A DNA stretch of 64,000 nucleotides, taken from Phaseolus vulgaris (Eukaryota; Streptophyta; Magnoliopsida; Fabales; Fabaceae). The translations under genes were made by a program, and so were the position numbers. Of this stretch, positions 12,210 through 23,600 are shown one piece after another. The stretch is from NCBI RefSeq assembly GCF_000499845.2, contig NC_023754.2, positions 29,589,869 to 29,653,868 on the forward strand, written 5' to 3'. The notes beneath the pieces were generated by a model. It made no database searches. It saw only the letters and a list, made by a program, of their open reading frames with translations, and was not told the origin of the DNA. Every line of letters begins with the position of its first letter. Position 1 is the first letter of the stretch.

Positions 12210-12753
12210 GGGCCAGGTGTAGTAGGTGTTTGCCATTAATCTGCACAAATGAGCCACGTGGCAGGCTGCTTCTTCCTGCACCTCCATACCTTCTTGTGCC
12301 ACCCCATAAATTTTTCTTATTCCAAAAATACCCTTTTCAATATTCCGGATTACATAATCCGGAAGTCTTTTTCCAGATTCAGAATTAGCTTCCGCATTAT
12401 GTAATCCGGAAGTCTTTTGTGATTAGCTTCCGGATTACATAATCCAGAAGTCTTTTCTATACATAAGATTAGCTTCCGAATTATATAATCCGGAAGTCTT
12501 TTTTCCAGATGTGTTATTAGCTTCCGGATTACATAATCCGGAAGTCTTTTCTAAATATGAAATTGACTTCTGGATTATGTAATCCGGAATTTATCCGGAT
12601 TACTTAATCCATAGGCTTATTATTTCAAATTCAAGGGGTGAAAAAAAAGGATAAAATGGTATTTTCATATTTAATATGGGGATGGCACAAGAAGGTATGG
12701 AGGTGTAGGAAGAAAGAGTCCACGTGGCATCATGCGACTTACACTTTAGGCCC
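12210..12753. mobile_element. Inverted-repeat element carrying an array of 24-bp palindromes
   Basis: Two long imperfect inverted arms, 12253-12307 and 12676-12729, share GCCACGTGG, CTTCTTCCT and a CACCTCCATACCTTCTTGTG core. A further inverted GGGCC at 12210 and GGCCC at 12753 may mark the tips. Between the arms are seven copies of a near-perfect palindrome, CTTCCGGATTA-CAT-AATCCGGAAG, at 12342-12365, 12389-12412, 12427-12450, 12473-12496, 12521-12544, 12567-12590 and a partial one at 12593-12612, spaced 38-48 bp and joined by TCTTTT-rich linkers. There is no coding sequence. The layout suggests a non-autonomous DNA transposon (Mutator-like or related). The family and target duplication are not certain. 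Confidence 0.75.
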
Positions 12754-12899
12754 ATTGTTAAGTCTCAAAGACAAAACCTGAATGAACTCTGAACAAACAG
12801 ATCAATTATTATTATGTACATGGATTCACCCATCAAAAATCCAAAGGGCTTAAAAGTAAATTCGCAGAAGAGTAGGGGTAAATTCCGTCCAGAAGAGGA

Positions 12900-13022
12900 T
12901 TTTTTGTTTTCGCACGTGTGTCTGGTGGTCACCCCGTTTTAGTCGCACGCCTGGTTCCTTTCTTCGTTTCGTCTCCCTCACATCGCACACGCTTTCGCTG
13001 TCTCCCTCTCACTCTTTCTCAG
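12900..13022 (+). promoter_or_regulatory. Probable 5' untranslated exon and promoter edge of the RMD5 gene
   Basis: A CT-rich leader (CTCCCTCACATCG, CTCTCACTCTTTCTC) ends in a good donor, CAG/GTAACA at 13022/13023. It lies upstream of the RMD5 coding exon with no other gene between. A CACGTG motif (G-box core) sits at about 12914. The exon is inferred; only transcript data would prove it. Confidence 0.5.
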
Positions 13023-16000
13023 GTAACACAAATCCCTTCAAACCTTCTTCTTTTGTTTGCAAGAACGCGCGCTCTCATTCGAATTCTTTATTTTCTTTTT
13101 CCGTAACTTTATTTCGACGATTCGTAGTTACTCCGAGAAAGACGATGACAAATAACCGAGAAATTCGTTTTCGTTCGTTAGTTTATGCGACTTTTGATTT
13201 CTCTTTATTGCTTCCGCCTTTCCTGAGATGAGATGTTTATAGTTTTGATTCAAAGTACATAATAAGTAGAATCTTGAATAGAAATTGTTTTCTCCCTATA
13301 ATTTTTTTTATAAAATTTGTTCGGAAACAGGATTTGTGATCGAAAATAAATAGTTTGTTATGCTGTACTGTTTACTGCTTGCACCTTTCGATTTTGTTCT
13401 GTGGATTTTGATAGCTGCCGTTAAGTAGCTGTGTTGTGCTTTTCTTTTGACAATGGAGTGTCTCATACTCTTAGGTCTTTTGTAACTGTGTTGACTTTTG
13501 TAATGTTACAGTCACTTCAAACACTGGAATCACCGTTTACCATTTTGATATAATCCCTTGGTGAAATTGATTCTTTATGATTGGATTTTTGCATTAAGCT
13601 CGTCTAATAAAATGTAGATTTGAGTATTGTGTTTTATAGCCGATGCTTGGAAATTTTGCTGTTTTAAATATTGCAATCTACCTTCTTCTCTTTTCTGTCT
13701 TGTAGCAAAGATTAGCCATACTCTGTATACGTGCTATTTAGCTTGCACAGCAAATTGTAGATTTGAGAATTTTGTTGTGCAATGCTGGCTTTGCAAGTTT
13801 CAGTTTCAGTCAGTTATCATGAACACTGTAATGTACATATGATGTTGAATTAGAAAGATTGATTCCATCTAAAACATATGTTTGTTTGCATTTAGATTGT
13901 CTAGTAGTTTGTGGAGTCATTGTAGGCAAATAGCTTAGTTGCTTTGTTTTCATTGAATGTTGAAAATAAACCAATGGGTATTAATTACTGTTACTATTAG
14001 TTTGTTAAGATGATGGATTTGGAATTATGGTTTAGAATTGTAATTTTAACTCCAATTCTGACAATTGGAATTGGTTTAGAATTATAGATTTCTTGCATGG
14101 TCATGCACAGAGTTTGACATGGAATTAGGACTTAAGTGAAATTTCAATTCAATTGTGTGATTATAAGGTCTAAAGTTTGCTAATAACTGTGATAATAGGG
14201 GCAGAGGTTGCAGGGTGGTGGAAGTAAGGATCATAGTAGTGGTTTATAATGGTGGCTGGTAGCCATGTAGGAAGGTACCTGCAGTGGTGGTGGCAATAGA
14301 AAGAGGAAGAGCAGTTGCACAGTGTTGGGGTGAGGAATTGACAACTTTAGGGTGTTATTTAGGAATTGGAAAGGACTTGAGCTTGTTATTTTGTAATTCC
14401 CTTGACTGCTCTTGGAATTTACGATTTGACTTCCAGAAGGACATCTAAATATAAAAATTAGAATCAGTTAATAGGCGCAATTCCAGTTTCAAGTTTCAAT
14501 TCCATGCTCAACTCCAAAACACCAAATCGACACTTGTAGATATTTGCTGTCACATAATTAATTATTAATCTAAATGGATGGACCATTGTCATTGTTAGAT
14601 GATTGAATATATCAGTCTATTTGTTTGAGGTTTCAGATTTCTTTGATTAACTTGTATAAGGATCCTAATTCTCCTTTCTTACAAATTTTATCACTCAATT
14701 ACATTTATGATGTAGGAACACACATAATGACGTGATTTGGGTTTCGGGTTGTAATCTTTGTATAACTGAGAATTCATATATGTCAAAAAGAAAGTACCCT
14801 TTAATTTTCAAATTATGGACATGAGGTAATGTCTATAAAGAAGAAAAGAGATAAAATATTATCAAGGAAACCAGCTCTCATTGGTACACTTTATCGATGA
14901 TCTTTTAGGCTTGTATTTGGTCTTGAAACTTACCTATTACATTATTCCATTATCTTTTGCAGACATTTGGCCATACAATTAACACCATGAATCTTATTTC
15001 CTTTGGTTAAACTATTCATTTGGCTTTTTAATTGTCCGTATTTTAAGTTTTAGTTCTGACTGGAGAAACCTATAAGTTTAGTCTGTACGTATTTATAAAA
15101 TTCAAGTTCTGGTCCCTATTAGTAACGTGGGAGAAAACTATGGTGATATAAAACTTCTGCAAAAACCCTTTGACAATGATACACCTCCACAAACTGATGA
15201 TGTTTTTAGGTATTGAGATCCTCTTTTGTTCACAATAAACAGGAGAATCCTGTTTTTAATAAAAATAAAAACCAATTAAAACAACAACAAAAATAATGGA
15301 AAACATAAACCTCTAATCTAGTGGGATAATGGGTTGGTTATATTTCAACTGTGTATATTGAGTAAAAAACACAATAAATGGTTAAATCTATTTAACAGAA
15401 CTTCTCATATTTATTGTAAACAAGAGGGTCCAAATCCATTATTGAGAATGTGTCACGTAACCCTTAGATGGTTAGTTAGGTGTTTAATAAGTCAGCCAAG
15501 TGGGTGATGATATATATTAATAGGAAGAGGGGAGTTGTTCATTGTGTTAAATGGAAGTGTGGAAAGGTCTAAGGTACTCTCGAATTAACCTAAAGAAGTA
15601 TATCCAATTGTTCTATATGCGTAACTGAGCAGTGATGATAAAATTTCTTTTGTGCCATGCCTTGAGTGTTCTTCGTTTTTCTCCCTTGTTGTTTATTCTA
15701 CTTGTTGTGAGACTTCTATCAACACTCCAAAAATAGTGGAATTTAACTTTTAACTCTTTTCCTATCCTACTGTGGTTTATCATTTAAATAACTCCCCCGT
15801 TGATGTTTTTTTCAATATGAATGAAATCTCTGTTTTCTGAGTTGTAAGAGGAAGATTTAGCTAAAGAAACAGCTATTAAAAGCTATCCGTGTGTTTCTAA
15901 TAATGATTGTACAACATTTAGCCTAGAGTCTTTCTCATTCAAGATTATAAAGAAAGTTGGCGGATCATCTTAGTGTATTTCAGCTTACCCATAGTTTAAG

Positions 16001-16569
16001 TGGCCATTTTACATAAGAAAAAAACATATCCCGTTTAAGATTCTCTGATATTGTTATTTTGAGACTTAGGTGAGAACAAACTCTATGCATGGTATTGAGC
16101 TTATTGGGGCTTTGGCATTTTTGTAGGTCACTTCTGCGTATTTTCTTTGTATTGATGTTTTATAACCAGCTTTAACATATTGTTCCCTTCAAATATCAAT
16201 TGGAATAAGGTGAGTGTATTTTAAGTTCTGGCAGAGAAACCAGCTAATATGCAAATAGTTTCGACTTCTTGAGTTGAATGTGCTGTAGCTCTAAAAATGT
16301 CTGGTAACAGCATGTTTGGACACTCGTTTGAAGGAAATTTCACTTTCCAATGCACCTAAACTGAATTTTACAAAAAAGCTAGTTATGTTTAACGGAACTT
16401 TGTTCCAAACATGCACCGACAATTGTTAATGGGGGACTATAACGGTTGTTAGTGTATGGTTCTGTGATGGTGTAGTGCCTCTTGTGTAATGCTAGATTCT
16501 TAGCTTTTACATTAGAAAAACTATGTCTTTTTCAACAGGATTAATTGTTCTTTATAACATTTTTTGTAG
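13023..16569 (+). other. Probable long 5' UTR intron of the RMD5 gene
   Basis: Starts GTAACA and ends TTTTTTGTAG, with the coding start 23 bases after the acceptor. An alternative acceptor (TTTTTCAACAG) lies at 16538. The 3.5 kb between is T-rich, as plant introns are, and contains no long ORF or recognisable gene. Confidence 0.5.
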
Positions 16570-16592
16570 GAGTTTGTGATCTGAGTATAAAG

Positions 16593-17750
16593 ATGGATCT
16601 GAGTAGCATCAAAGATGCATTTGATCGTGTAGCCAAGAAGCAAAAATTATCCTCTTCCAAGTCTCAGGAAGTTGTTGACCAGGTGGGGCGTGAAATTGAG
16701 CAGGCGTTGGCAACAATTCATTCACCCCATGACCTCTCTTCTCCTGTTGACCAGAAATCCGTTCTCACAGAACTTAAGTTCAAGATTAATGCTATTGGAC
16801 CACTTCAACAGCTGGAAGGTTCAAATAAGGAATTGAACGCAAGTCTCAGCAAGTATCAAAAACTCCTTGAAAAAGTGTTAAACCCTGACATATCTAAGGC
16901 ATACAGAAATGTGGACTTTGATACTCGTATTATCAATCAGATCATTGCAAACCACTTTTACCGTCAAGGTTTATTTGATCTTGGAGATAGCATTGTAAAT
17001 GAGGCTGGAGAGCCTGATGCAACTGCCCTTAGATCTCAATTTTTGGAAATGCATCAGATTATTGGAGCTATGAGAGAGAGAAACCTTCAGCCTGCTCTGA
17101 CATGGGTCTCTGCTAATCGAGAGAAACTTCTTCAGATTGGTTCTAATCTTGAGCTTAAGATTCACAGACTGCAGTTTGTAGAGGTCCTGCAAAATGGGAC
17201 ACGAGCTGATGCCTTAATATACGCCCGAACTTATCTTACTCCTTTTGCTTCCGTCAACAAGGACGAGTTCCCAAAGCTCATGGGTTGCCTCTTGTATGCA
17301 GGAAGGCTTGAGAGCTCCCCTTATTCTGAGTTGATGTCCCCGATTCATTGGGAGATGACAACTGAAGAGCTCGCACGGCAGTTCTGCACTCTCTTGGGGC
17401 AGTCCTATGAGAACCCACTGAGTGTAGCAGTTGCTGCAGGAGTTGAGGGGTTGCCGACCCTGTTAAAGCTGGCAAATGTAATGGCAGCAAAGAAGCAGGA
17501 GTGGCTGGAAATGAAACAGTTGCCGGTGCCTGTAGAATTGGGCAAGGAATTTCAGTTTCACTCGATTTTTGTTTGCCCTGTGAGTAGGGATCAAGCAAGT
17601 GAAGAGAATCCTCCAATGCTGTTGCCATGCTTACACGTCCTTTGCAAGCAATCAATTATGAAGTTGTCAAAAAACAGCACCCGAACATTCAAGTGTCCAT
17701 ATTGTCCTGCCGAAGCTACAGTTTCACACTGCAGACAACTGCATTTCTGA
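16593..17750 (+). CDS. RMD5 homolog, GID/CTLH E3 ubiquitin ligase subunit
   Basis: A single coding exon of 385 residues. RMD5/GID2-type proteins form the catalytic RING pair with MAEA/GID9 in the CTLH ubiquitin ligase. Visible domains are an N-terminal helical region (1-100), a LisH-like segment (about 110-142, with IINQIIANHFYRQGLFDLGD), CTLH (about 148-205, with QIIGAMRERNLQPALTWV), CRA (about 200-300) and a C-terminal degenerate RING (about 326-385) with Cys328, Cys346, His348, Cys351, Cys368 and Cys371. The spacing CPV...LPCLHVLC...CPYC is that of the RMD5 RING, which lacks some canonical zinc ligands. I chose MDLSSIKDAF as the start because it is the first ATG after the acceptor and matches the family. 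The upstream frame stays open for 16 codons without an ATG. The length is normal for the plant family and no damage was seen. Confidence 0.95.
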   Translation: MDLSSIKDAFDRVAKKQKLSSSKSQEVVDQVGREIEQALATIHSPHDLSSPVDQKSVLTELKFKINAIGPLQQLEGSNKELNASLSKYQKLLEKVLNPDISKAYRNVDFDTRIINQIIANHFYRQGLFDLGDSIVNEAGEPDATALRSQFLEMHQIIGAMRERNLQPALTWVSANREKLLQIGSNLELKIHRLQFVEVLQNGTRADALIYARTYLTPFASVNKDEFPKLMGCLLYAGRLESSPYSELMSPIHWEMTTEELARQFCTLLGQSYENPLSVAVAAGVEGLPTLLKLANVMAAKKQEWLEMKQLPVPVELGKEFQFHSIFVCPVSRDQASEENPPMLLPCLHVLCKQSIMKLSKNSTRTFKCPYCPAEATVSHCRQLHF

Positions 17751-18332
17751 TTGATGTTTGTGTTCCGTACATTTCATTTGTGCAATACATCATTACAACT
17801 TTCTGGATGTATATAAAATTTCAAAATATCTTTTAGTTTCGACAAGACCAACGAGTGAATAAAAATTGAAAGAACCTGTCTATACAGCCGGGAGCTCTGT
17901 CTATTCTACCATTCTCGTTCATGGTCTTACTGCTAAAACTACAGACTTGTATAATGCGATAGCATACAGCTATGTATATGTACTATATGATTGCGCTGCA
18001 TATTTTGCTTACTTATCTTTGGGTAATTGGATTTTACAGCAGCCACTTCTTTAACTATACTCAGCATGGATTTTGTGACGTATACCACCTGTATCTATGC
18101 TGATTAATAACTATTGTGCTCTAAATGAATTTAGATCGATATGTCCTAACCATTTTGCGGGTTTTACATGTTTCTTTTTAGCGTATTACGAGAAAATATT
18201 AAAAAATGTGTACATTTCTTCAATAACCGCATGCAACCCCATGCCCCTTTTATTTATTTATTTCGGAAAAGAAAATGAAAATTACAAGGAACAAAATTGA
18301 AGTATGAAGTCCAACTAAATGAAGTAACTTAT

Positions 18333-18806
18333 CTACGGAAAACCAATAATCTTGCTGAGTCCCGAGAAGAAGGAGGGAGAACTAGGAGGCTTGGGAGGTG
18401 CCTTCCGCTGACACAGATATTCCTCCAACATCTCTTTGGTGGACCTCGCGGACAAGGGATGAAAATGCGAACCCCACTCTTTAAGAAAACCTTTCACCAA
18501 AACCAATTTCTCCTCTTCATCCATGCTGCTCCATTTATCTTGGGCCTGTTCTTCGTTCAGGCCCATATACTCGCACATCTCTCCGAAGAGGAGCTTTCTG
18601 CTCTGGCTCATGGCCTCCTCCGCCTTCACCGAATGCGCGTTCATTCTCGCAACCCTAACCGCAAGTTCGGACGCCAGTGCAGCGTCGCTGATGCCGCCGT
18701 CACCAGCGGCGGAGCACGAGATTCGTGTGGCGAGCTTGTGGGTGGAGAGAGTGATGGACGAGACTGAGTAGGAGAAAGGGAAGGTGAGCTGAATTTTCAA
18801 AGCCAT
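18333..18806 (-). CDS. Small plastid-targeted-looking protein of unknown function
   Basis: A single-exon ORF of 157 residues. I do not recognise the family with confidence. Residues 1 to about 33 (rich in Ser/Thr, few acidic residues, ending TRISCSAAG) resemble a chloroplast transit peptide with a cleavage-like Ser-Cys-Ser-Ala. The mature part is helical and highly charged: ELAVRVARMNAHSVKAEEA, then GEMCEYMGLNEEQAQDKW, then EEKLVLVKGFLKEWGSHFHP. It ends in a Pro-rich linker (KAPPKPPSSPS) and a FFSGLSKIIGFP tail. The start at 18806 was preferred over an upstream in-frame ATG (18929) because the transit-like segment begins there. The gene converges on RMD5, with stop codons about 580 bp apart. 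The composition and clear transit-like start argue that it is real. Confidence 0.75.
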   Translation of the reverse strand: MALKIQLTFPFSYSVSSITLSTHKLATRISCSAAGDGGISDAALASELAVRVARMNAHSVKAEEAMSQSRKLLFGEMCEYMGLNEEQAQDKWSSMDEEEKLVLVKGFLKEWGSHFHPLSARSTKEMLEEYLCQRKAPPKPPSSPSFFSGLSKIIGFP

Positions 18807-18929
18807 TTGAATGGATGAATTGAATTGATATGTTGTTGTTTCGGAGTGGAGAAATTGGAGGTCTATGTAGCAAGGTAAGTTTCCTTTTTGTGGATTTAAG
18901 AATTGCTTTATGCTATTTACAAAACTCAA

Positions 18930-20520
18930 TTATATAATTTAAAAATATATTTTTATATTATGCAATCTAAATTTAATATTTTAAATACATATTTTAACTA
19001 TATCATTCAAGTTTCCACACGTTCTGTTGTTATTTAAAATATATGTATTTTAGATTTTTCCAATAGTCCATGAAATTACATAAAGAAATTTTGAAAATGA
19101 AGAAAGAATAAAGCCTTGTTATACCAAAAAATAATTACACATTGTTTTAATGAAATACACTGGTGCAACATGAAAATTTTAAAATTTAAAATTCTAAGTG
19201 TTGAATAAGACTGTCATCTTAAGAATAAAAAAAAGCTTTTCAATCTTAATTTAATATTTTCAGTTGTATGAAATTGTAGTATTCGGTTAGATCAATAACG
19301 GATAGAAAATTGATATGAGATAATTGAAAAAATGGTTGTTATGTTTTAGTAAAATATCGTAGATTAACTTTTTAGTTACATAAAAATAGGTAATAACTAA
19401 TAAGATATTGATTGATAAATATTTTTTATTCAAATGATTTTTATTTATTTCTTATGAATTTGTATACTATTGTTATTATTTAAATTTATTGTTATATTAT
19501 TCTGAAAATAAAGATGTTATCGTTATTATTTAAATTTATTGTAATATTATTATGAAGAAAAAAAATATATGATTGAAAAATATATAATTGACATTATTTA
19601 ATCTGGTTTGATATTATCATGAATACAAAAGATAAGAATATTATTATTTAAAATTATTATAATATTCTTATGATGATAAACTCTATAAATAAGATGTGAC
19701 TCTTCAAAAAATCAAGGGAAGTAGTATTCTGTGCAAAAACATACTGCTCTTGTTGATTTGATATATAATTACAAAAGGATTATCTCGAAACCACTTTCAA
19801 ACTTTTGACATTGAGAACATAAATTATTATAATTAATAATTATTTAAAATATAATATAATCAGACTTTTAATAATTAGGTATAATTAAAGTTTATAAAAT
19901 GAATCAATACAACACTATAACTTTGAGATATCATCTTAAATTTGTTATTATTTTTAACTATAGTTTATTTCTTAATTTTATATCAAAGTAAACTTATAAA
20001 TTTTTAAGTTTTCTTAAACTACACACTGATTTTCTATCACTCCGTTTATAGTTTTGTTTTGAAAACATAAAATATATTCTCAATATTTGTACATTATATT
20101 TTAAAAAGTTTATTTTAATTTGAAATATGTTAAGTCGTAAATTTAATTTCAGTACTGAAAATCGTTTTGTCATCTTTGAATCTCTAACATTTTCTTAATA
20201 TTTGTTTTCAGTCTGCATTATTAAGTTTAGTTACTCCAGTATTTATATAATTAAAAAGTTAAAAATATCAATTAAGATAATAAAATAGTTTAAATAAAAA
20301 TAACAAATTATTTTTAAACATGCAATTTAACTAAGTAATATATTTATTATTTTCTATAAATAAATAATTGTACACAATTTATTTTTTATTTTTTAATAAA
20401 TTATTAATAATTTTTTTTACTTTAGTATTTGTTAACGATTCACTAATCTAATTTTAATATATTTTCCTCTTTAAAATGTTATTTTTACAAATAGTTATGG
20501 AATTATTAAGTAAAACATGT
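18930..20520. other. Gene-free AT-rich intergenic DNA
   Basis: Very AT-rich. About 19460-19680 has a loose repeat of GTTATTATTTAAATTTATTGT-like words (three diverged copies near 19470, 19525 and 19640). No ORF of interest was seen. Promoter sequence for the two divergent neighbours is expected at either edge but is not identifiable by eye. Confidence 0.6.
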
Positions 20521-20604
20521 TTATAACGCCGGTAACAACCATCACGAGAAAAGAAACGAAATTAAACTAAAATTTAGAAGGCCGTTCTAGTCAGCGGCAA
20601 GAAC

Positions 20605-23600
20605 ATGAGCATGAGCACTGTAAATTGCAGCATCTCAACGTTACAGCCATCTTTTGCTTCTTCTTCACGCTTTCATCGCCGCTTATCTCCATTTATTTCT
20701 CCTCATTCTGCTCTCTGCTTCTCCGGTGTGTTACCTCCTCACTCACATCGCTTTTCCTTTTTCTTCTCTTCCAATGGCCACGCAAATTCCGCTTTCCGTA
20801 GTTTGCGCTTGTGTAAGAGAAGCACATTTAGGTTATATTTGTTGTGAGAACAGAAGATCTACCGAAGCAGGATTCAAAGAATTAGGAAACAAATAGTTGA
20901 ATATTGCAACCTATTGATTTGATTCAACTGTAACAATCTACTGATAATTGTTGAATTGCATGTTGATTTAGATTTCCTGCAATAGCTCGCTCTCGATGCG
21001 ATTTCATGTGCATAACTCATTGTTTAGTGAATTACTAGTTCGGAACACTTATGATTACGGTTTTTGTTTTTATTTTGATGTTATCGTTTTGACTCTCGCT
21101 TGGATTCTGACTGATGCTATATATGTTTCTTTTGTTTCCCTTTCTGTTGTGTTGTGTGAATGTTTTTTAGGCTTGTCAGAGACTATGGATTGTGGTGGTG
21201 GCGGGGTCCATGTGTGTTTCCATTGCACCGTTGCAAAACCATTCACCTGGTTCGTATTGAAATTAAACTCACTTTCAGTCAACACACTGTTTCCGGTGTG
21301 AACTTGAAGCTGACATGTTATATATTTCATTATCAAGTACATTTTAAGATTGAACTATGCAAATCAAGATATTACCAACTTATAAAACGCATATGTCCAG
21401 GTTAGGCACGGACAGGGGATCCACAATGTGGAGGGAGATAAGGACTACGATGCATACATGAAGTCTGAATATTTTGATGCGCATATTACGCCATTAGGCT
21501 GGCAAGAGGTAAAGCACCACAAACTTATTGTGTGAAACATGCTCAGAAAGGAGAAGCTTATATGTCATGATGTAGTTTAGAGAAGATTCTTTAGTGTTAT
21601 GAATGTGTAATATTTTTTACTGCTGACAGGTTGACAATTTGCGAAAACATGTCTGTGATTCTGGGACTATGAAGAGGATTGATCTTGTCATAGTATCTCC
21701 TTTATTGAGGTATCAACATGCGTTTGCTTCTTTAGTGTGCGACTTAAATGCTTTTGTATGGATTGAGAAACTGTGCCTCTTTATTCTTGAAAGAGTACTT
21801 AATTTCTAAACTATTGTACCAAAACAAACTGCTGAAGATCAGGAAATTATTCATTTTTCATTTTCACAAATTTCCCATGTCATGTGAGGTTGGCATGCTA
21901 TTTCTTTCTTTTGATTTTTTTTTTTTGGCTTAGACCTCCTGTGTTTTTTGGGAACTTTTTTTCATATGGAAACACTGCACTATTTTGCAGTGTAAACTGC
22001 TCTGTTTTTATATTTGTCGTATCTGCATTGTGCAGCATGATCAGCTTTTATTGATTGATGAATGTGATGGACTGTGGTTGTGTCTAACTACTATGAAACA
22101 ACATCAGATAGTTTATGCGGGGAATATGAGTTCCTTTAATATCAAATAGAAATCATGCTTAATTAAGTTACAAGTACATCACATTTGAATATTTTCAATT
22201 GAGTTCCTATTAAAATTATTTGTTTTATTGTCCAAATTCTTTTTATTTTTATCCAAATACTTTACTCTGTCAATGGGATAGTGTGACCGTCACTTCCCAC
22301 TTCCCTCTTCCTCTCTCCAGCTTATCAATCAACTCCTCATTTTCCTTTCCAATCTCCTCCAGCTTTCCAGTCAACTCACTCTTGGCAAGTTGGAGGAGAT
22401 TGAAGAAGAAAGGAATGAGTCGGGAGGATGAAAGTAATGGTCACATCATTTCGTTGATGATACAATGAAACGACTGGGTACTTAAGTAAAATTAAAAAAA
22501 TATTTTGGACATTCAATAGAACAAAATGTTTTAGTAGGAACTGAAATGAAAATATATAAATTTATGAGATACTTAAAAACTTAGTTAACCCTAAAAATTA
22601 TTATGCTAACTTGTTCCTGTTATGGAGTGTCTTCCTGAATGAGGTTGTATTAGTTGAATAAAGCTGTGCTCTAGGTTCATGTACTTCGTATTGGAATGTT
22701 CGTTCTTATGAATTGTCTGAAATGCCATAATATGTAAGGTTTTAGGACACTACAAACTGCTGTTGGAGTGTTTGGAGGTGAGGGTTACACAAATAGAACA
22801 GATGTGGTACCTCTTATGGTGGAAAATGCAGGAAACAGCAGTCGTGCTGCAATTTCGAGTCTGAATTGCCCTCCCATTGTTGCTGTTGAACTTTGTCGGG
22901 AACGTTTGGTATGTCAATTTACAATCTAACCTTTTCTCTCTATTGACACTAAGACATTCTTCTAGGAGACAGTTACATATCGTATTGATACATGCATGTA
23001 CTACAGGGAATTTTCATTCTCTTTCTCGGCTTGGGCAAGTCACAAAAAATGGATATCTTGTAACTAAAACGGGGTGAGGAGAATTCAAAATGTTATTACT
23101 TCCCAGTCAATAGACCTATTCTCGCATTGCATGTTAGGCACTGAGATTGAAGGATGGAGCAAGAGGAATATTTAAATTCAGGTTTTTGTGCATTGAAAAT
23201 AAGTCCAGACTGCCATTAGATGTTGAACTTTAGACACAATAGACAGACAGCCAACATTGAGGCTGGTTTCATGCATGCATGTATCAAATACTATATCTGT
23301 TATTGCTGTGGTTGTTATTGAGATCTCACATTGATTATAGATGAATGGCGAAAGTAAAGCTTATAAAGGCTTAGGCAATCCTCACATGATGAACTGCTTT
23401 TGGGCTTAAGTTAGGCATAGCTCAAATTCTAGATGGTATCAAAGTCTGTCATTGATCACAACCCTTAACTACCAAAATGCGACTTTCCTAGTGCCATACA
23501 TCTTTGCGTTCCAAATGTTGAAGTTTAGATGCACTGAACTTTAGACGGCCAACAACATTGAGGCTGATTTCACATGTGTCTAATACTATATCTTTTATTA

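Noticed and set aside
12066..12302. Minus-strand open frame starting MAQEGMEVQEE
   Set aside because: It runs through the left arm of the palindrome element and then AT-rich DNA; no protein-like features.
12342..12612. CRISPR-like reading of the regularly spaced repeats
   Set aside because: The repeats are full palindromes with related T-rich linkers inside an inverted-repeat element in a plant genome, with no cas genes. A CRISPR array has unrelated spacers.
17278..17655. 125-codon minus-strand frame inside RMD5
   Set aside because: Antisense shadow of a conserved coding exon.
21160..21405. Upstream start MFFRLVRDYGLWWW as the true start of the PGM-like protein
   Set aside because: That ATG lies in the intron before the TTTTTTAG acceptor and the peptide has no family resemblance. 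A spliced transit-type exon 1 explains the frame better.
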